Shown here piece after piece: positions 12,801-26,040 of a stretch of 64,000 nucleotides of DNA. A program made the position numbers and the translations under genes. The notes under the pieces are model-generated. The model saw nothing but the letters and a program-made list of their open reading frames with translations, was not told the DNA's origin and did not search any database. Source of the stretch: Oxyruncus cristatus (lineage: Eukaryota; Chordata; Aves; Passeriformes; Cotingidae); NCBI GenBank assembly GCA_013399855.1, contig VXAY01004360.1, positions 2,151,386 to 2,215,385 of the forward strand, read 5' to 3'. Every line of letters starts with the position of its first letter. Position 1 is the first letter of the stretch.

Positions 12801-13191
12801 TCACTCTATAGAGGGAAAGACAAGGCCGATATAATGTTTTTTCACTCTTCATGTGCTTAATGAATATGACGGAATATCTAATGTCTGTGAGAGCTGGAAA
12901 GGATCTTGTCTTTTGAATAGCCAATCATAAAAAGCTGGAAGTTTACTGAGTAGAAGACAAAAAGTGCTTGTGTGAGGAAGATGAACTGTGACAGTTTTAT
13001 GAAATTTTTAATTTGTATTTTAAGGATGTCTTAGTCCTTCTAATATGAAGCTTAAAAAACCCTGTTCATATGGCTTAGCATATCTAAGATTATGTATCTG
13101 AACTTGTCTAAAATTATTTGGATTGGAAACTGAGATGGAAATTTCACAAGAATGTAATGGGAGATGTTTTCAGTAGCTCATTAGACGAGGA
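9857..13191. other. Non-coding DNA, no gene seen
   Basis: About 3.3 kb between LTR copy 2 and the next CR1. The first 340 bp (to about 10200) are unusually free of stops in one plus frame (111 codons) but have no recognisable domain. They may be an unclassified LTR flank or chance. No other repeat, RNA gene or splice-bounded exon could be supported. Confidence 0.5.
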
Positions 13192-13736
13192 AAGTGATTC
13201 TCCCCCTGTACTCGGCGCTGGTTAGGTCATATCTCTAGTACCGTGTCCAGTTCTGGGCCCCTCAATTTGGGAAGGACACTGAGGTGCTGGAGAGTGTCCA
13301 GAGAAGGGCAACAAAGCTGGGAATGGCTCTGGAGAACAAGTTCTATGAGGAACAGCTGAGGGAGCTGTGGTTGTTTAGCCTGGAGAAGAGGAGGCTCTGG
13401 GGGGACCTTAACTCTCTCTACAACTACCTGAAAGGAGATTGTAGCCAGGTGAGGGTTGGTCTCTTCTCCCACGGAACTAGGAATAGGATGAGAAGATATA
13501 TCCTAAGCTGCATCGGGGGAGGTTTAAATTGGACATTAGGAAGAACTTCTTTATGGAAGATTAGACGTTGGAATGAACTTCCCAGGGAGGGGGTGGAGTA
13601 AACACCCTGGAGGTGTTTAAGGAAAGATTGGATGTGACGCTTAGTGCCATGGTCTAGTTGACATGGTGATGTTGGGTCATAGGTTGCACGCTATGATCTT
13701 AGAGTTTTTTTTTCCAACCTAATTGATTCTGTGATT
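13192..13736 (+). mobile_element. CR1 LINE 3' fragment with ORF2 C-terminus remnant
   Basis: A plus-strand CR1 tail. It starts at GTGATTCTCCCCCTGTACTC, in the ORF2 segment that encodes LVRPHLEYC-like sequence, and ends in TTGATTCTGTGATT, the octamer-like 3' terminus of CR1. The 105-codon frame at 13284-13601 shows the family's C-terminal block: [12 protein letters not shown], then [27 protein letters not shown], then a [14 protein letters not shown] end. It is one of three plus-strand copies truncated at almost the same place (others at 40719 and 44221). Stop codons and mutations make it non-functional. Confidence 0.93.
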
Positions 13737-16700
13737 ACTTGCCTATCTTGAAAATAATGTAGAGAAAAGCCTTATTTTCTCTGTGGCCTAGGAGACATTG
13801 AGATCTTCAAGGACAGGAAATTACAAAGAAAATACTTAAGAATCATAAACTTTATAAAATGTTTAAATAAAAATTAATTTCTATTTTATTGAAGGCAATT
13901 GATTCTCCTCTTATTGATGTAACAATATAATTCCAGAGCTTCTGTCATTTTCCTAATCTGTGAGATAAGGGCTTTATTCTTAGTGGGCAAGTTGTTGTGT
14001 AAAACCACGATAAAATACATAGATTAAACCTTTAGTGACAGATGACAGTGCTATGATGAGTGTGTTCTAATTTAGAATAAAAATTTCATCTCACTCTGGG
14101 ATCTTCTGTTTCAGGAAGCAGAACTGCAAAGTACATAATTTGTGACGTTTTGTGTTTTAGTGATACCTGTTGCAATACATCAAAGCCAACCAAAAGTTGA
14201 GCAAAATACGGACCTTCTATTAGATTTGGCAGTTCCAGAACAGTGAACTTGCTCTCTTCGTACAGAGTTGTTCAAAACTGATGAGGCATTTCCACCAGAT
14301 AAAAGAGGCTTTGTGCACTGCATTTCTGTAAGAACTGTATTTGTTTTAAAACGTACACAGAAATGGTAAAATCTAATAAAAGTTCAGACATGCCCATTAG
14401 AAATATTATTCTATGGCTTGCTCTCCTACTTTCAGCAGGAATATCTGCTAGGATAAAATGCTACTGAGTCTCTGGGATTGCTTTGTATTAACACAGTGGT
14501 GGACCAGACAAAATACATGACACTTAATAGTTCAAGTACTGATGTCATGACTGAAGTTATTTTTTAAGGGAAAAATTAAAACATGATAAATAGTTCTAGA
14601 CTTGTTTTTTATAAGACTGCTTTAAAAAAATCTAGGTGCATCTTTAAGATGCAAAGCTCCATACAGAGAATGCAGTTTACTCTTCAGTTACACAAGAAAT
14701 ATTAAGAAGCTAACATTTTTAAAGATTCTTGAAAAATTATTATTTCCACCATTTTACTGTCTTCTAGGAGGAAATAAAGGGGTAAAAAGAGGTCAGTCCC
14801 TAGGTCTTAAAACTAAGATTAGAAAATTTTTCCCAGTTTCATTTTCTCATTACACCTGCAGGCCATACTTTTGACATGATTTCTGTGCCTTAAATCCATT
14901 TGCTATCAGCAACAGAATTTTATGAAAACAGTCTTCCTATAATCTTGTTGATGAAGCTCAAGGAGGTCACAAAGCAAGTGAGTTGTGCAGGTCATGTCTC
15001 ATCCTGACCATTTCTGGTTACTAACTTTCTTTCAGAGAAGATCAAGCTGTCAGTCAAATGTGAAAGATTTTTCTGAAGTCTGAAATTCTCAAAATTCATC
15101 AGCTTCCCAGAGCCTTCTGCTGTTTAACATCATTAATTGCATCAGAAGCACCAAAATGGCCAGCCAGTCAAGATGGGACGAATAAGGTCAGAAGCTCAAG
15201 GCATCGGGAAAGTTAATACCAGTCAGTGCATTCTGCTGTTCCACACCAAATCCATGCTGCCTGTGGCCTTATTTGTTATCACTTTCAAAAATCCTAACTC
15301 CACTGATTTTGGTAAGGTATTTAGATTCAATAGGGATCCTCTTAAATGATATCCAAATCTGCCTAATGTGAGTAATATGTGATTAAATTTGATAATTTAA
15401 TCTTAATTGTGCAGATGAAAAAGATGGCATTAAGACAAGGCAGAGTTTCTCACAAGAAGTTATTAAGAAAATTAAGGATTAGAGAGTGAGGAACTGATTA
15501 TAGCAATTTAGCATGGAGGCAGAAAATACATATCAAGAGTAAATGATTACTCTTTTAAAACTGTACAAGATCAGAAGAGTGATCTCTGATCTCTCCTAGG
15601 ACTGGTCCCAACTCCTGGGGAGTGCATCTGACATAGTACTCAAGAATTAGATCTTTTTTTTCCACATTTTGTTATAAAGGTCTGGTGCCTTAGTATTCAC
15701 TTGGTCAGACAGCTGGTCCAAGGTGAAAGATAGTTTGTCTTTCTGTGTAAATGGCCCTAAGCCAGCAAAGTAAATGGATACGTGTGTAACAGCAAAAGTG
15801 AAAACTTATAATTAGGATCGTTTCCATGCCAGGCAGCCAAGAACAAAACTCAGTGTCTTCTTGGATCTGTACCAAAAAAAATAGTGTTTTACAGAATCTT
15901 GCTCAAAATATTGGGTATAAAGCAACTATCGCACAGCTTGCACCTTTACTGACATCCACGTTTTTAACAAAGGTGAACAAGTACTGAAAGGAACATTATA
16001 CTTATGTTTAAACAACTGATTACAGTAAGTATAACACAAAATAATACCTCAGGTGTCCTTCCTTTCCCTGTTTCCAATGCTGCTTTCAGACTAATTATTG
16101 TCACAAAACAGTCAGAAATCCAGCTATATGGTGTAATGAACTTTATGTTGGATTGCATCGCAATCTTCAGGTTACATTAAAGTAGCCTAATTGACATATT
16201 TTCTGTCATGTAGTAATACTTTGCAATGCTCATTTACGCACAAACTTTCCACTGCTGTGCAAGAACAACATTAAACCTTTGTACATCATGTAATTGTGCA
16301 CTGGCAATTGGCAAAAGTAATTGCTAGATGTAAGATAAAACTGGCTCTTTCTAAAGTGTTTAGTCTTATTGTTTAGGTTTTTTCAATATAAATGTTTCTG
16401 CATGTGAAAATTTAAAGAACCCATAAATATCTAAAGACAAGTTTTCATTGGGAGGGTGGAAATTACAGCAGTGGGAAGCTATAGTTACTTGAACAACTTT
16501 AACAGAATTACATTGCACCTGTGCTCCTCTAATGAGCAGAAGCTGGTCCTTGGTGTCCCTGCAAATAAACAAACATTATTTGTAATACAAATAACACTAA
16601 AGATGCAACGCTAGTGAACATAAACTGAACACGGTTGTTTCTAATGCAGGCAGAGCTGGAGTGTTTTGGGTTGTGTTTGATTTCTTTTCTGGGATATCAT

Positions 16701-17000
16701 GAAAAGAAGCCTGAAGAACAGAAGGAGCATATGCACGACCCCAAATCCTAACCTCTTGCAAGAGGAGCTATTAAGTGTCCTAAGTATCACAGGATCACAG
16801 GTCTACAAACATTATAAAAGATTAGAACTTTGTGGAGGAGTGGAGTTAGAATAGTAGTTTCCACATCTTACTATCATGAAAGTACTCTTTCAAGGGACAA
16901 AGGTAATTAAACCTCCAGGACGTTTTTTTCCTCTAGAAGTCTTGTATATAACATGTATGTGGGATAAGAGATCTTTTTAATTTTTTCTGTAATCATAGTG
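13737..17000. other. Non-coding AT-rich DNA
   Basis: No gene or recognised repeat. The 13850-14110 part (ATTGAAGGCAATTGATTCTC, later GATTAAACC) looks like conserved non-coding sequence by composition and is treated in the findings. A possible acceptor-plus-open-frame near 14150-14245 was considered and not accepted. Confidence 0.5.
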
Positions 17001-20000
17001 CACTTAAATATGAAATCTGTTGCCTCGGTATAGATTTCTCTTCTTTTTAATAGGCTCAACATTTGGCCTCTTAGTGCAAAGTTCCAAATATGTACTATGC
17101 TGTCAACTTTCAATAATGCTTTAGTGTAAAAACAGAACTGTGAGTATGTATCATTGCGTGATTTCAAAGGAGAAGAATCAGTGGAGGTCTTTTGAGAGTT
17201 TAAGTCTTCTTTGTCTTTTAGTGAAAACCTGTACATTGTTTTACTCCCATAACTAACACCTTTATACATGATTCCATCTAAACTTGTGTTACATGTATCG
17301 TATTTGAAGTAGATCACAGGACTTTTGGTGCCAGAGACCTTGCCTTCTACTGTATTTTATAAAGCATCTTTTGCACTTACAGTATTCCCTAAATAAAAAT
17401 AAAAAAGGTAAAAAGCTTTGCAAACTCTTCAAACAAACGTAGGGCATGTGAAATTTCAGTCTTATGAATATGACAGGATCTCCTGCAGAGGCATGAGACT
17501 GCAATAAATTATTATTGTGAATTAATAGGGATTTTGTGTGTCAAAACAGATCTTCAAAGACACATATAGACTGCTTTGTCTCTGGCTGTCATTACTGCAG
17601 AAGCTGAACACTGCAATACTAATGAACTTAAAAAAGCTGGGTTAAGCAAGGCCGCAGACAATGTCTATCTTTTGAATGAGCTGAAAGACAAAATACTGGT
17701 TTTGCTCTGGTTTTCAAGAGTTACTGAGTTCATAAAGATGCTGAGATGCTCATCTCCTGTTATCCTGGGTTGAATTTTTGTGGGCTGCCCTGAGCTGTGC
17801 AGAGGGGCCATGGCAGGGTGGGGACTGTTTAACTTGCCTTGAGCTCCATCTTGGCACCTTTCTTTCAAGGGAAGGAGGATGTTATAGCTTACAGTGGGGA
17901 AGAAGAAGCAGCTGTTCCCTAACTGTGAACAGCAAAACCTTGACACCTTGACTGAGATCAAGAATCTTGTACTCAATGTTACACAGCAAAACAGTGGCCA
18001 CTCGGACCACTGTGAACCTGAGTTAGCAAAGAGTGAGAAGTGGAAAGAAAATCAGGGGCACATAGAAGGGAAGCAACAGCCAAAGATCTCACAGCAAGTC
18101 ACTGATAGATGTACATACACATTTTACACTAACAAAAACCATTTTCCTTCTTTTCTGTACCTGTGAATAATTGACCAGCTGAACAAGAAGGTGTGTTTAA
18201 ACAATTGTCAGCTTGCTCTGATCTTCAGCACACAACTAGTTCAGTGAAATCCAGCTGTGTGAACCAAATATCACATCCCACAATGTGTAGATTTTCTGTA
18301 TCAATACTGTATGATAGGCAGTTGCTTGTTTTTCTCTTTAAATTAACAGGATGAGAGAAGATAACTGTAGCAGCTTGTTATACAAGAACAATCAATACCC
18401 AAACCTATTTTTGTTTTAATTTCTACTAGGAAGTAGACCAATACTGTATTTATTATTAAGCAGTGAAAAAAGAAGGTATATTTTGAATTAACTAGCTCTG
18501 CCATAGAGAAATCATCACTACTTCTGTTTGTTTTGCTGGAGGGGAAAAAATATTAGAAGAGGCTGTTTTTTCCCTTCAAACAGATCTTACTCCCAGACTG
18601 CACATGCCACTTGCCTAGAGATCTCCTGGGCCCTGGCAGGTGATCAACACAAGACTCACAACAGCAGAAGACTTGGAGTCAGCAGTATCCTTCAAAAAGT
18701 TGGTGGGGGAAAAATGAGTTAGCAGGAGTGATATGTGCAAAGAGATTTCCATGTGGTTCTTACTTCTCCTTTCTCACATCTACTGCTGCTCTGCTGATGA
18801 CAAAACTCACAAGTTATTAAAAATTTAATGTTATTCAGAACCATCTTTCCCTACATAATCCAAGCACTTTCCATTTCTCACACCTGCCCTCAGAAGCACT
18901 TCCATTCCTCAAGAATAGCAGGGGAATAAAATATATCTACAATGTGTATTATGTTTAATATATGGTGGCTGATCTTTACTTGTGTACATAAATGTCACAA
19001 CAGATCAATTGCTGAGTATTTTTTGTCTCTCTGCGGTACTTAGAGATTTTAATTCCATTTCCAAAAAAAATATATATACTGTATGAACACAGAGGATTAG
19101 GGATTCTACTATTTGAAAAAGAGACCATGAATTAAGGATGTAAAAAATGTCCACAGACACACACTGTGCCATCAGGACTACAGCAGCTGCAGCTGCTCTG
19201 CCACCCTTTGCTCACTTCAGGGAAGAGGCTGGGAGCAGGGATGCTCCTGTGAGTGTTTTGTGTCACACTTTGCAGCTTGGCTGTGCCTTTGGGTGAGAAA
19301 TACGTTGTTGTGCAGGAGCCCTGAGATCATGAATAACTTGGACAAGATAAAAAGAAAAATGCTGTGATTATCCTCATTCAAGGTAAGCAGCACAGTTAAA
19401 AAAGACAGAGGTAGAGGAATTATGTGTCACTTGCCTTCCCCAATATCTACCCAGGAGGGTCTGTCCCTCAGTTCAACTAACCCACTGCAGCTTTTCCTCA
19501 TGTACACCTCATTAGGAATCCTGGACTTTTGTCTATTCAACCCCTTGGGTTTCATGCTGTGGAGGAAACCCCTTGGGGATGCTAGCTTATTCCCTCTGAA
19601 GTCCTTCAGGAGGAACATACAGATCTAATCTTCCTCTCTACAATTTCTCTCTCAGCTGAACTAAACATAATTTCGTTTCCTGGAAGTGCCAGTTCTCTCA
19701 CTTAGACCAAGTGCCAGTACTTGCCCAGTTAATTAACAACTCTTTGCTTGGAAAAGATAAAGGTCTCTCCTACACAAACACACACAGAGAGTTTTGTGAG
19801 ACAGAGACCTCCTCAGTGACCACTTAGGCTGATCTATATGAGGCTGTCATTGCTCCTTGCACTTCCTGGTTGTGTGGTCTTGCTGACTTCCTTGTGAATG
19901 TGCAGTTGCTGCTCACGGAATGGATCAGCTTGAAAAATGATCTTGTCTCTATGTTGCAGCGCTGCTTTTGGCTGGGTTGGACTCCTTGTGCTACTACAGC

Positions 20001-20992
20001 AGAAAGGATAGCGGTAACCTGCAAAGTGCAGAGGCAGGAGTGGGACTGTGACAGCTTATCTGGCTGTGGAGTCATTTGAATTATTATTTTTCACTGGGAT
20101 GTGTATTCTCCAGGGATTCTTAGATTTTATGTCAGTGTGGACAGGAATAAATATTTTGCATATGAGCTGCTAGGTGGGGTAGATGCATAAAGCTTATTAT
20201 TAGCTCTTAACTTCTGATGCATACAGTGTAACCAGACTCTTTGGGGTGACAGTCGGATTGGCTTACTGACCCCCTCCCAATATTTTTCTTCATAGTTCTA
20301 AGTGGGAGTTACAAATTTTGGAGTTGGCCCTTTTCCATGGCACAGTAGGCAATAGGATTTCAGAGATGATTGTGAGTCTCCCATTATACTTGGTTAACCC
20401 AGTGCTTATTAGGGTGTTTTTTTTTTCTGAGGAAAATATAATCTCTACAAACTGCAGAGAATAGAATCATGCTTCCAGATATTATATTTTTTCTATCAGG
20501 AAAATTAAAATTATATAGTTTTGGTCATTTTCCATGATGAATTTAAAATACTTTGATTTCTTGAACCAAACAAAAATATTTACTCAATTTAGAGAAGATT
20601 TTGCCAAGCTCTTAAAATTGCAGTGTGGGTACTTTATCACTTATGTCCTTCTCCCACAGTTTACCTGTGCCATATATTAACAGGAGACATGATGCAAAAA
20701 TAAATTATGGACTAGTAAAGGAAGGTAATAATGGGAATAATTTACCCCAAGATAATCACAGGTAAGGAGGTAATTGAAATTTAATATCAAAAAGATTTGA
20801 AAACAAATTTATCACTTAGATTCAGCAAACCAGACTGCTTCTGTACAAGAATGCTAGCACGATTATTTCAGCTGTAAATATCACAGTGGAGTATTTTGCT
20901 GTGATATCTCAGAAATTTGCCGAAACTTTGAAATTATGGAGCAGGTGAAGGTGAAAGGGAACCCTGGAGCTCTTTGGTCAGAAACAAGGTTC
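17001..20992. other. Non-coding DNA, no gene seen
   Basis: About 4 kb with only short unsupported open frames. The longest begins just outside (16907-17317, minus strand, 136 codons) and has no domain, signal peptide or splice context. The 19140-19330 part is slightly more GC-rich. A short inverted repeat, ATATCACAG/CTGTGATAT, lies at 20878-20907 (9-bp arms, 12-nt loop). Confidence 0.5.
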
Positions 20993-21250
20993 AGGCTAGA
21001 ACAGGTTACTCAAGGAAATATTCAGTTGGGTATTGAACATATTTAAGGATGGAAACTCCACAATTTTTCTGGGCAACCTGTGCCAGTCCATCAGTGTTTG
21101 ACCACTCTCACAGTAAATTCTTTTTGTTGAATGTCCTATCTGTAAATCTGTGCTAAATTGCCTCTTGTCCTCTTGCTAGGCACCACTGTCTCCCTCTCCT
21201 TTACTCGCTCCTGTCCCCCAATTAGGTATTTGTACACAAATCAGGTATCA
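20993..21250 (-). mobile_element. Old CR1 LINE fragment
   Basis: Reverse-oriented CR1 3' region, heavily diverged. Recognisable phrases are ACAGGTTACTCAAGG, ACTCCACAATTTTTCTGGGC followed by AACCTGTGCCAG, TTTGACCACTCTCACAGTAA, and TTGCCTCTTGTCCTCTTG followed by CACCACTG. Both ends fade into unique sequence. The reversed 3' terminal repeat is absent, so this is an internal scrap. Confidence 0.85.
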
Positions 21251-24200
21251 AAAATACTAGAATTTCCTATGGGATGAATATTCCAGCTTTCTTTTAGATT
21301 TCTCTTAAATATTAGTCCAAAGATATGAAGATATAATAGACAGAAGACAAAACCAGAATTTTCTGGAGGTGAACTGCTTTGCATAAAATAGCTACTATTC
21401 TGAAATTTTTCTTAGATACAGTAAGACATGCAGGAAATTCAGTAACATTTCTGTTTGTTCTCTACTGAGACAGATAGGTCATTGCAAAAGCCATCACTGT
21501 TTTTACTAGACCCATCTGAATAGCATTGTAAAGGGCACTTGTGGCTGCCTTTTAATTTATGACCCAGACTGGGCTATAAGTTTATGTGGACAAAAATGCC
21601 TCTTTCCTTAACTCTAAAAATTAAATATCACCAGCACAGAGCTGCAGAGATCACATGCTAGTCCTTCCTTGAATTCAGATGCAAGAAGTGAAGCAGCCTC
21701 TTGTTTACTTGGCTTTGAAGTGCAGTTGTGTATGGCCTAGAGGGCAAGATTATTTAAATGTTAATAATTTTTCCTGAAAATTTAAAACAGCTAATACCCA
21801 GGATTTAATTTCCTCTTTTGTGCTTCAGCGACTTGCATCTGAGTCCTTGTTTGAGAGGAACTGATTCCTACAAAGTAGGAGATGTGATTCTACCTAGAAC
21901 AGGGTTCGATGTAATGGAGGGGGAGGGTAAGCGTGGATTGGGTACAGAAGACCGTGATGGAAAAGGAACTCTTGACTGATATTCTGATTTTACTTCAGTG
22001 ATTTTCCTCAGTGGCTGGTGCAAGACCCTCCTGATCATTTGCTGGGAGCAAATATTGGGGCACTTTGATATGTTTTCTTTCCCCAAAAATTAAGGCATTC
22101 CTTTCACTCTTTTCTGTTCTAGAAAAGCCAAAATGCCTTGCTGCAAGGCTGGCTAGCTACAGATAAAAAGAATGCCCATGGAACAGTAGCAGATAGCTGC
22201 AGCACCTAAGTGCAATGGCACTGAGGTCTCTCTCAGTCTCTGTGTGAGCCCCCTGTTTTCAGGCAGACAAGTAAAAGGTTCCCCATAGCAAAGTTCTCCC
22301 TTTTCCAGGCCCCATGTTCCCTGCACATACCAACACTCTGACAGGAAAGGCAGGGCAAATGGGCAGGTACAACATGAATCCATGCCTATGGCACATCTAC
22401 CTTCTTCATTTGACATGTCCTCCACTCCATGCACAGCAGATCTGTAGTCATTGTCTTGCCACCGGGTTTTATTTTGGTTCTTTGGAGTATGATGAACTTA
22501 CCCCTTTTATGTATTGCATTTGCAGTTATGCCTTCTGTATGAACAATCCCTGCCCTATAAAGTGTTTTCATGGTGCCACTGAGCACCCTGAGGAAGGAAG
22601 CTGAACTCTGAACAGGGCATTCATCCCATATGACTCTCAGCAAGACTGTGATACTAAGTTTGAATTTCTGTTAACCCTATTATTGTTATTAGATGGGTTT
22701 GTAGGAGGTTACAGTCTTCAGAGCTGTCACTTCAGTCCTTAACTGGCAAGACTTTGGCTGTCTTTCACTTCACAAGAGCAGGAAGAAAGAGAAGAAAGGA
22801 TGCTGAAGAGATTCTATCATGGAGGTGACCAGGGGACAGCTGAGGTAAAAGAGGTTTTTCTTTCAAACAGTACAGTGCAGTTTACTATCATTTGCTCCTG
22901 TAAAATGCCTCTATTTTGTGAATGTATGCCAAGAAAATTGAATGATGGGCAGAAAAATTCAGTGGCTCAAGTGAAGTTGGCAGCTTTCCATACGCTATGG
23001 TATTTGTAAACATCCATCGTGATGAAAGAAATGCGAACAGTATTAATGGATGTTATGTCAATGCTACAAAGAGCTCTAGGTAATTAAGGAATTACATACG
23101 TGTAAATGGTCTTAAAGCTGGTTTACAATTAACTAGAAGTCTACAGCTGAATGATATCATGTTGGATTGGTGCCAGTCTTGAGAGATGCTTACCCACTAA
23201 CTTCCAGTCTGGAGAATTTCCCCAACCTAGTAAAAGGGTCCTTTGTGCTTTGAAATTATCACTTGGATAGATTATCACAACACGTGATCTTCTCTTCATT
23301 TGTGATATATTCTACCATGGAAAAACAATTAAGCTGTGTTTCTAATAAAAAGCAGGAGTTGACTACTGTGGATGGGTTTCTATTAGCAATCTTAATCATC
23401 ATTTAAACCAGAGAACAGGAAACGTAGTTTTAAATAATCAATTTTAATCTAGGTTTGCATTTTTACTTATTAGTCACTTTCCCAAAGGAATATTAAACCC
23501 TCCTGATTAGTAGCCATGGGAGAATGGTGATTTTCACCTAAATACAACTTGTATGTTAAATAAAGTATTTATTTTAGTGAGGTGAATGTATTATATGCAT
23601 TTAGCCAGTGTGCAGCGTGATATACCTTTAATCAGATTATGATTAGAAAGTAGTTTAGAAAAATGGTGAAAGATACATTTACTATTTACCCTCTTATGAT
23701 TATGCTCTTATTTGTGTTTCTTGTCAAGATGCAATTGGATTGAATTTGCAAATCAATTAAAAGCACAAACCTAGCATTATAAAGTTGTTTGTTTTAGTTA
23801 AATTAAGCAACCTTAAATAGCTAGTTACTTAGGGAAAACATTCATTTATTGAAATGAGTTTTAAAAGTAATTGATTCATTAAACAAAGGAAGTATTGTCT
23901 GTGGTTAACAAATTGTACTAATAGTTTCTGATCATCATGTCTGTCATGATTTTAGAACTACCAGATCTCATCCTGTTACACCTCATTTATATTTATGGAT
24001 TGGAAGAGGGATAATAAGCTATCCAGTTTTTCAGCAGCCAAAATTTTCTCTGCAATGAATAAATTAGTCACCGAATTTAAGTAACTAAACACATAGAAAT
24101 GCAGAAAATATTATCCCTGCAAAATAGTCTATAGCTTTTTAACTTGTTAAGAACATTCACAGGTTCAGATCTAGGACTCCACAACTCCTGAATTACCTGG

Positions 24201-25474
24201 TTCAGAGATTTGCCTTCATCAGTTCATACGTACGACAGTGATATTAATATTTATTAAATATAAATAATTTCACAAATTATAAGAAGTGCAGGTATGGATG
24301 AGAGCTGTTAGTATTTAGGTTTTAATTTTATATATGTTTGATAATAAATATATATGGAATTTAAATTAGGAATCTGATTTGAACATAGGCTTCTACTCTG
24401 GAATCCCCTTTACAGAGTTATGCAAAAGGGCAGAAAAAGTTGTCCACCAACCAGTAGATGTGGATACAGGATAATGCAAAGAACAAAATCCATCTTGTAC
24501 CTAGGCTGAAGCTGGACTAGGAGACTTAGTGAAATAACATTAATAATCAGCACACACTGCTAAGGTATGAGAGAATTGCCACTGGACTAATATAGAAAAA
24601 ATACTATTAAATGATGCTAAATCCACTTGAGAGAGTGTCAGTATGGCATGGAGGTGCAGAACTAACTGCTGATTCATCCTGACAGTCAGGTCAGGCAGGC
24701 TACTCATTAACTCAGAGGCATAAAACACAGAGCTTTTCTTTGAGGCAAAGAAAGAGAAGACGGGACAGCAGAGGTCCTACCAGCAGAAGCAACAGAATAG
24801 AAAAAGAACAGTCAGTTCAGGAGGAATTAAGGACTAAAGCTTATGTTTATGAATACATTTCTGCCTGCAGTTTTTTCCTTTTCTGAAAATAGGAAGAAAG
24901 TCTACATCTGAACTCTGTAGGAGGACAGGTTTGTAGATGGGTCCAAGAGGTGATGATGGCTGGAGAGCTCAGCTGCTCTGGGGCTCAAGAGCACTTTGCT
25001 GCACAGCAGCTTGGCATTTCTGCTGTCCTCTGCTGGCAACCTCTGCTGAGGCTCAAGCAAGCTTGTGAATCCTCCAAAAGTACAGGAGACCTGAGGGCTG
25101 CACATTCACAGCCCTCTAGGAATATAACAATTGACATTGTCTTCCTATGGTTGAGTCTTCAATTGCTCATGGCAAAGCATTGCTTTGTGGATTACAGTCA
25201 CTAATGCTGATGACTGCCCCCACAGCTTTTGCAGACTGTGTTTTGGCTCTTCCAGAGATGGTAGTTTTAAGGCATATCAAATATATGTGCAAAATGGCAA
25301 CAAAATCAAGGTGTTCTGTTTATCTCTCTCACCCAAAAATGGCCATATGGGTTTTTTAATCAAGTAATTAGTAAGTTTTGAGAAAAAGTTCTGAAAAACG
25401 GTATACAGCATTTCCATTTTGAACAAGACACATTAGTTTCCAAAGCCAGCATTGTCTTTTTCAGTGCATTGTTC
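21251..25474. other. Non-coding AT-rich DNA with a CNE-like core
   Basis: No gene or transposon recognised. From about 23020 to 24290 the sequence is strongly AT-rich, free of repeats and dense in TAAT/ATTA cores, for example AATTTGCAAATCAATTAAAA near 23742 and TAATTGATTCATTAAAC near 23869. These features are typical of conserved developmental enhancers. The assignment is compositional only. Confidence 0.45.
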
Positions 25475-25479
25475 CATAG
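25475..25479. repeat. Target-site duplication, left copy (CATAG)
   Basis: CATAG immediately precedes the TGTTGTGG terminus of the solo LTR and is repeated exactly at 26036-26040. Confidence 0.85.
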
Positions 25480-26035
25480 TGTTGTGGTTTAAATCCACTT
25501 GGCAATTAAGCCCCACACAGCTGCTTGCTCACTTACCCCTGGCAGGATGGGGAAGAGAATAGTAAAAGTAAGAAAACTTGTGGGTTGAGATAAAGAAAGT
25601 TCCATAGGTAAAGCAAAAGTCAGACATGCAAGCAAAGCAAAACAAGGAATTCACTCATTGCTTCCCAAGGCAGGCAGGTGTTCAACCATCACCAAGAAAG
25701 CGGGGAATATAATTTGGGAATACAAATACCATCACTCCAAATGTTCCCTCATCCTCCTTCTCCTTCAGCTTTATATACTGAGCCTGGTGTCATATGGTAT
25801 GGGATATTCCCTTGGATCAGTTGTGGCCAGGTGACTCAGCTGTGTTCCCTCCCAACTCCTTGTGCATCCCCAACTCACTCGCTGGTGGGGTGGGGTGAGA
25901 GGAAGAAAAGGCCTTGACTCTGTGTCAGCCCTGCTCAGCAAAAACAAAAACATCCCTCAGCACATTTCCAACACAAATCCCAAACATAGGCCTATATCTG
26001 CTACTGTGAAGAAAGCACCTCTACCCCACAGCACA
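25480..26035 (-). mobile_element. Solo ERV LTR, 556 bp, reverse orientation
   Basis: A complete LTR of a widespread avian ERV family. The plus-strand left edge is TGTTGTGGTTTAAATCC and the right edge is ...CCCCACAGCACA. It is bounded by a perfect 5-bp duplication CATAG. Characteristic phrases include GTGGGTTGAGATAAAGAAAG, GCAAAGCAAAACAAGGAATT, TCATATGGTATGGGATAT and TCGCTGGTGGGGTGGGGTGA. Read on the minus strand, a TATATAAA box lies at 25777-25770. There is no internal retroviral sequence, so the provirus was removed by LTR-LTR recombination. The 5-bp duplication fits ERVL or some ERV1 families better than the usual 6 bp of ERVK. Intact ends and duplication suggest a younger insertion than the others. 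Confidence 0.92.
25770..25777 (-). promoter_or_regulatory. TATA box of the solo LTR
   Basis: TTTATATA on the plus strand reads TATATAAA on the LTR strand, a near-consensus box about 260 bp from the LTR start. Confidence 0.6.
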
Positions 26036-26040
26036 CATAG
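26036..26040. repeat. Target-site duplication, right copy (CATAG)
   Basis: Exact copy of the five bases at 25475-25479, directly after the terminal GCACA of the solo LTR. Confidence 0.85.

Noticed and set aside
14150..14245. Possible terminal exon (TTTTAG acceptor followed by about 30 open codons)
   Set aside because: Short, no partner exon or known protein similarity, and such acceptor-like sites are frequent by chance.
16907..17317. 136-codon minus-strand open frame
   Set aside because: Longest open frame outside repeats without N, but no domain, no conserved motif, no splice or promoter context, and AT-rich codon use typical of chance frames.
23600..23660. Possible cluster of paired inverted TAATC/GATTA sites as a palindromic element
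   Set aside because: The arrangement (AATCAGATTATGATTAG) is short and imperfect; treated only as part of the CNE-like block.
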